Shown: piece after piece, positions 61,301 to 64,000 of the stretch
Numbering within the stretch: position 1 is the first letter of the stretch
Layout of the letters: each line of letters starts with the position of its first letter
NCBI GenBank assembly: GCA_963693305.1
Contig: OY855908.1
Coordinates: 22,716,493 to 22,780,492 of the forward strand
Source of the DNA: Meandrina meandrites
Lineage: Eukaryota > Cnidaria > Anthozoa > Scleractinia > Meandrinidae
Length of the DNA: 64,000 bases
Direction: 5' to 3'
Notes under the pieces: generated by a model
What the model saw: the letters and a program-made list of their open reading frames with translations, nothing else
Databases searched by the model: none
Told to the model about the DNA's origin: nothing
Position numbers and translations under genes: made by a program

Positions 61301-63979
61301 GTTTCAGTTTGATCCCTTCATTAGTAACAGTGCTTGCTGTTGTCTTCTGCTAAACACTGTATGTGAATTATATTCTCGCAGGATTTCAAACCTAAAGGGA
61401 ATCCCCTTAAATACCGCATACTGGAGAATAGTGTTCTGATGGCGTTCAAGACAAAACCAAATGTAGAGAAAGCCTTGTCACAGTTCATGGAAATTGCTAC
61501 AACAGAGGTATTTCAATGGGTCTTCAGGTGTAGTTTGGCATAACGTACAATCTTGAAAATGTGGATAAAATAGAATTACACTGTTCCAAACAAAGCCCAG
61601 AAACAATCTGAGACCCGAACGGGATTCGAACTCATGACATTTTGTGATGTCTATGAAGCCAATAGGCAGATGCAGGAAGCTTTGTAAAGCTTGCACAGTA
61701 GAGTAAGACATTGTTGAGGAGTTCCGTGGAATGGTAATCATCTTGAACAAAAAGAAAATTGTGGCTCATCAATTTAGCACTAAATGTATGTAGTGAAAGT
61801 TCCTTGTCGTCGATCAGTGGTTTTTTCCTTTGTGGGCGTGTGAGGGTGGTAGAGAATAAACTCATCGCAGTTATTAATCAAATGACCAGATAGCCAGAAA
61901 AAACTTTGGTCCTAGAGTTGATTTCTGGGTGCTCTCGGCTTCCACCCTCAGCGAAAACCCCAACCTCTTAATAACTCCAAATCTGGATAAGGGGGCCGCT
62001 TATTTAACTTTGTTTTTCTTTATGATGGTGCAAAATTAGAAGCAATATATTATAAAAGAAAAATCGAACAGCGGGTTAGCTGTGATAATTATTCAGCCTA
62101 GTTGGACTTTCAGTGTATCCACTGAGGTCAACATTCTTTCTTCAGAATGATTGTGTTCCAGCTCTTCTGGGCATGGCAACTGCGTACATGTACTTAAAAC
62201 AAACACCGCGGGCTCGTAATCAGCTGAAAAGGATCGCCAAGATGAACTGGAACTCCGAGGTAAAACATGCTCTACAAATTATGTTTACCACACATTTGTT
62301 GCAGTTTGTTAAGCCTGGTTATTTTCACTAGCGACGGAAGCATTTGGAAAGCACAGTGGTCCATAAAACACTAAGAAATGCAAGTGCAAGATAAAGATCA
62401 AACTCCAAAAATTCACGTCCAGTTATTTCCAAATTGGACAGCATGTGGTCCTATTACATATACTAATTGCAGGGTCGCGTGTCACTACTTTGCACATTTT
62501 TTCCAGGAAGCAGAAGAATTCGAGAGGAGCTGGCTTTTACTAGCCGATATTTACATTCAGGTATGTTACTAGCATACAATGATGAAGTACACATGGTACA
62601 CATCACGGGGAGAAGCTTGCGTTTGCTTTTAACTACATATTTTGGCCAAATGCCCTTTACCAGAACCTAGATCATTCGTAAAATTAACATCTTACTCGAT
62701 CGGCCATGTGTCACCTGAAGAATGAGAACCCGCTTGATCTCTCCGTTTCTCACATTGAAAGGTAATTTTCGTTTCTTTGTTCCATCTGTGTGATTGTCTT
62801 TGGAGTCTTTAGATCAAAAACCGTCCTGCCATGATCCCATCTTCTGCTGTTTTGACAATGCACTGACCTTTCTTCACAGAAATGAAATGCAGGCAAAAAG
62901 TATTGAAATAAGTATTTCATCGGGTTAAACTGGTCGTTAACGTTGTTTTTCATTTGCAGTCTGGCAAGTTTGACATGGCGGGAGACTTGTTAAAGAAATG
63001 CCTTCAATATAACAAGGTAATAAAGGAACACATCATGGCTAATAATTTCCCTTTCAAGCTTTCTTTTCAACTGGTAAAGTTGATGTAAAGATGATGTTAA
63101 AGTTGATGTTAAGATATTTTCTCTTTTGTTGATTCCACTTACAGTGTTAATCATCGGTAAAGGTTAAGTCTGCATTCGAGACAAGTGGCCCATCAGGCCG
63201 GAGCTTATCCCGGTTTCCGTAGCATGAAGCGACTACGAGTATTTCTACTCTCCCCTGGATGGGATGCTTGTCCATCGCAGGGTTACCCCCAGCAGTAAAT
63301 TCGCCGGTACCCATTTATACACCTCGGTGGAGAGAGGCACTATGAGAGTAAAGTGTCTTGCCCAAGAACACAACGCAGTGCCCCGGCCAGGGCTCAAACC
63401 TGGACCGTTCGATCCGGAGTCCAGCACACTAACATTAGGCCACCGCGCCTCCCACGTATCAAAAAACCCCGGCGTGTTTCAATTTGTTTCTCCCCTTTCC
63501 GCCATTTTAATTTCTGTTTTAAAAAAAGACGATAAATATGTAACTTTTTAGCACAGTTAAAATACAGTATTGCACAGACAGGTACTGAGAATCTAGGAGA
63601 TCATCTACTACTGGATGCATCACCAAATTCTCCAAAATAATGTTACAAGAAACGTGTAGACATTTGTTAGGAGAATTACTATATTACAAATTAGTTCATG
63701 ACGAAATGGAATATTCCGATTGAAATTGGCTTTTTCTAAGTACTTTGTACTAGTATTTGAAACAGTTTTGAAAGGAGGCTTTTGGCAACCCAATCCATTG
63801 CTACAATATGGTCCTTCTTTTTCTGTTCACTAGTTAACGAATTGTGTTTTATTTGCAGTCTTGTTGTAAGGCTTGGGAGTACATGGGTTATATCATGGAA
63901 AAGGAGCAAGCCTACAAAGATGCTGCCAAGAACTATGAGAATGCCTGGATTTTTGGCAACCAAAACAACCCAACTATTG
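41748..63979 (+). CDS. TTC21B: Tetratricopeptide repeat protein 21B / IFT139 (3' partial, 40 exons)
   Basis: Forty phase-consistent exons: 41748-41774, 41904-42033, 42579-42856, 43483-43574, 43742-43781, 44655-44711, 45087-45187, 45383-45467, 45707-45805, 45938-46030, 46103-46202, 46794-46891, 46985-47092, 48405-48497, 49018-49147, 49338-49423, 49823-49894, 50478-50598, 51051-51148, 51345-51409, 51995-52084, 52692-52848, 52982-53092, 53231-53283, 53362-53447, 53870-53996, 54388-54453, 54626-54728, 56651-56761, 57138-57219, 57995-58077, 58168-58235, 59124-59186, 59837-59935, 60607-60667, 61382-61507, 62146-62259, 62507-62560, 62960-63016 and 63859-63979. They encode 1268 residues. Only about 46 C-terminal residues lie beyond the window, judged from the human length (1316). 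[69 protein letters not shown] and [12 protein letters not shown] are nearly identical to TTC21B. IFT139 is a TPR-solenoid subunit of IFT-A, driving retrograde transport and membrane protein entry in cilia. Confidence 0.98.
42214..42450. mobile_element. 237-bp inverted-repeat element in TTC21B intron 2
   Basis: The left end CCGTAAGAAAAAAGATGGCG is imperfectly mirrored by the right end CGCCATCTTTTTGCGTACGG, and the match continues through GGTACATTT. No clear target duplication was found. Confidence 0.7.
42899..43290 (-). mobile_element. SINE copy 1, interrupted
   Basis: Two blocks (about 42899-43000 and 43127-43290) match the continuous element at 63185-63450 in the same order and orientation. 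The minus strand begins with a tRNA-like head and carries the GTTGTGTTCTTGGG core. About 120 bp starting with a GGTAA repeat separate the blocks, suggesting a later insertion or a divergent subtype. It lies in TTC21B intron 3. Confidence 0.65.
43301..43430 (+). repeat. Simple repeats: GATAAT run and C-rich tract
   Basis: Alternating GATAATGAT units (about 43293-43327) are followed by a run of about 18 C within a CCCCCCAC-rich stretch (about 43400-43430), both in TTC21B intron 3. They explain short open frames there. Confidence 0.8.
44780..44960 (+). repeat. Imperfect CCAT/CCGT-rich satellite
   Basis: Degenerate CCATC and CAGTC units (for example CCGTCCATCCATCTATCTG) fill part of TTC21B intron 6. 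Confidence 0.6.
47578..47754. mobile_element. 177-bp MITE, copy 1
   Basis: The ends CAGGGTTTCAATAA and TTATTGAAAGCACTG form terminal inverted repeats. The interior repeats GTAGCCGAC three times. An inverted copy of the same length class is at 51630-51807. It lies in TTC21B intron 13. Confidence 0.8.
51630..51807. mobile_element. 178-bp MITE, copy 2 (inverted relative to copy 1)
   Basis: It begins CAGTGCATTCAATAAGCACC and ends TTATTGAAACCCCTG. It aligns almost end to end with the reverse complement of 47578-47754. It lies in TTC21B intron 20. Confidence 0.8.
52209..52688 (+). repeat. CTGA tetranucleotide array (about 480 bp)
   Basis: Long runs of ACTG/CTGA units are broken by GGCTG, GACCTTA and GACGG variants. 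Higher-order repeats such as GACTCTGACCTTACTGA recur at about 52246, 52299 and 52452. It fills most of TTC21B intron 21 and ends only a few bases before the exon 22 acceptor. Confidence 0.95.
54949..55030 (+). repeat. CCAATCCAAAACAG minisatellite
   Basis: About five variant copies of a unit close to CCAATCCAAAACAG lie in tandem in the 1.9-kb intron 28 of TTC21B. The rest of that intron (to 56650) shows no gene or recognisable element. Confidence 0.8.
57830..57925 (-). mobile_element. tRNA-derived SINE fragment
   Basis: On the minus strand, CTTGTAGCTCAGTTGGTTAG followed by AGCGCCCAACCGGTAT is a tRNA D-arm and anticodon-arm sequence containing an A box. The expected B box is degenerate, so this is a SINE relic and not a functional tRNA gene. 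Confidence 0.6.
58248..58352. repeat. 105-bp GC-rich hairpin adjoining MITE copy B
   Basis: AACAATTAGACCC at the left is matched by GGGTCTAATTGTT at the right, with nested smaller palindromes between them (TAGCCCTTGCGGGCTA is one). It starts only 13 bp after TTC21B exon 32 ends, so the hairpin reaches close to the 5' splice site. Confidence 0.8.
58356..58547. mobile_element. 192-bp MITE, copy B
   Basis: The ends GTATCACCCAACTAGT and ACTAGTTGGGTGATAC are perfect inverted repeats flanked by TA. Length equals copy A (4781-4972), with orientation reversed. It lies in TTC21B intron 32. Confidence 0.88.
61590..61680 (-). mobile_element. tRNA-derived SINE fragment with B box
   Basis: The minus-strand sequence GTCATGAGTTCGAATCCCGT is a typical tRNA T-arm B box. 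The surrounding sequence does not fold as a full tRNA. It is a SINE relic in TTC21B intron 36. Confidence 0.55.
63185..63450 (-). mobile_element. SINE copy 2, full-length looking
   Basis: The minus strand starts GGAGGCGCGGTGGCCTAATG, a tRNA-like head with a D arm, followed by GGATCGAACGGTCCAGGTTT with a B box. It continues through GTTGTGTTCTTGGGCAAGAC and a TACCCATCCAGG-type tail region. It matches the two blocks at 42899-43290. It lies in TTC21B intron 39. Confidence 0.75.
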
Positions 63980-64000
63980 GTATAATAACCTTATTAAATA

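Overview
This is an intron-rich, AT-leaning eukaryotic nuclear sequence. Its GT/AG exons, gene order and dense, diverse small DNA transposons and tRNA-derived SINEs suggest a cnidarian, most likely an anthozoan such as a stony coral. That assignment is inference: protein similarity places the genes in animals, and the lineage rests on general impression rather than a search.

Layout. From 62 to 3733 (+) lie the last five exons of a choline/carnitine acyltransferase-family protein whose catalytic histidine is replaced. An intronless farnesyltransferase beta subunit gene (FNTB, 5259-6467, -) sits head-to-head with a 13-exon TMEM245 gene (6664-21688, +). From 21.7 to 27.8 kb there are mainly transposon remnants. 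A short gene resembling a sperm/ciliary microtubule inner protein (first exon 27856-28081, -) sits head-to-head with an intronless TAMM41 gene (28216-29220, +), the mitochondrial CDP-diacylglycerol synthase. A two-exon gene for a secreted LamG-domain protein (31918-33881, -) follows. Then CCDC12, a spliceosomal cwf18-family protein (seven exons, 36760-41559, -), sits head-to-head with TTC21B/IFT139 (40 exons in the window, 41748 to beyond 63979, +), a subunit of the intraflagellar transport A complex.

The genes do not form one pathway; this is ordinary housekeeping and ciliary synteny. The common theme is arrangement: three divergent pairs each separated by only 134-196 bp, implying bidirectional promoters. 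Two of these pairs include an intronless enzyme gene.

The introns and gaps hold at least a dozen inverted-repeat elements, several with clear target-site duplications (TA, CTTA, ATGGA, TTACAA, GCAGCAGG, ACAAAAGCC). Also present are a LINE fragment nested inside other elements, an inverted SINE with a 13-bp duplication, large tetranucleotide arrays, and a hammerhead-ribozyme-like motif on the minus strand at 35919-35955. I found no bacterial-type operon, CRISPR array or viral gene. The items most worth following up are the pseudoenzyme acyltransferase, the hammerhead-like motif, the nested elements, a frame-compatible alternative tail for TMEM245, and a stop-free 90-nt intron in TTC21B.
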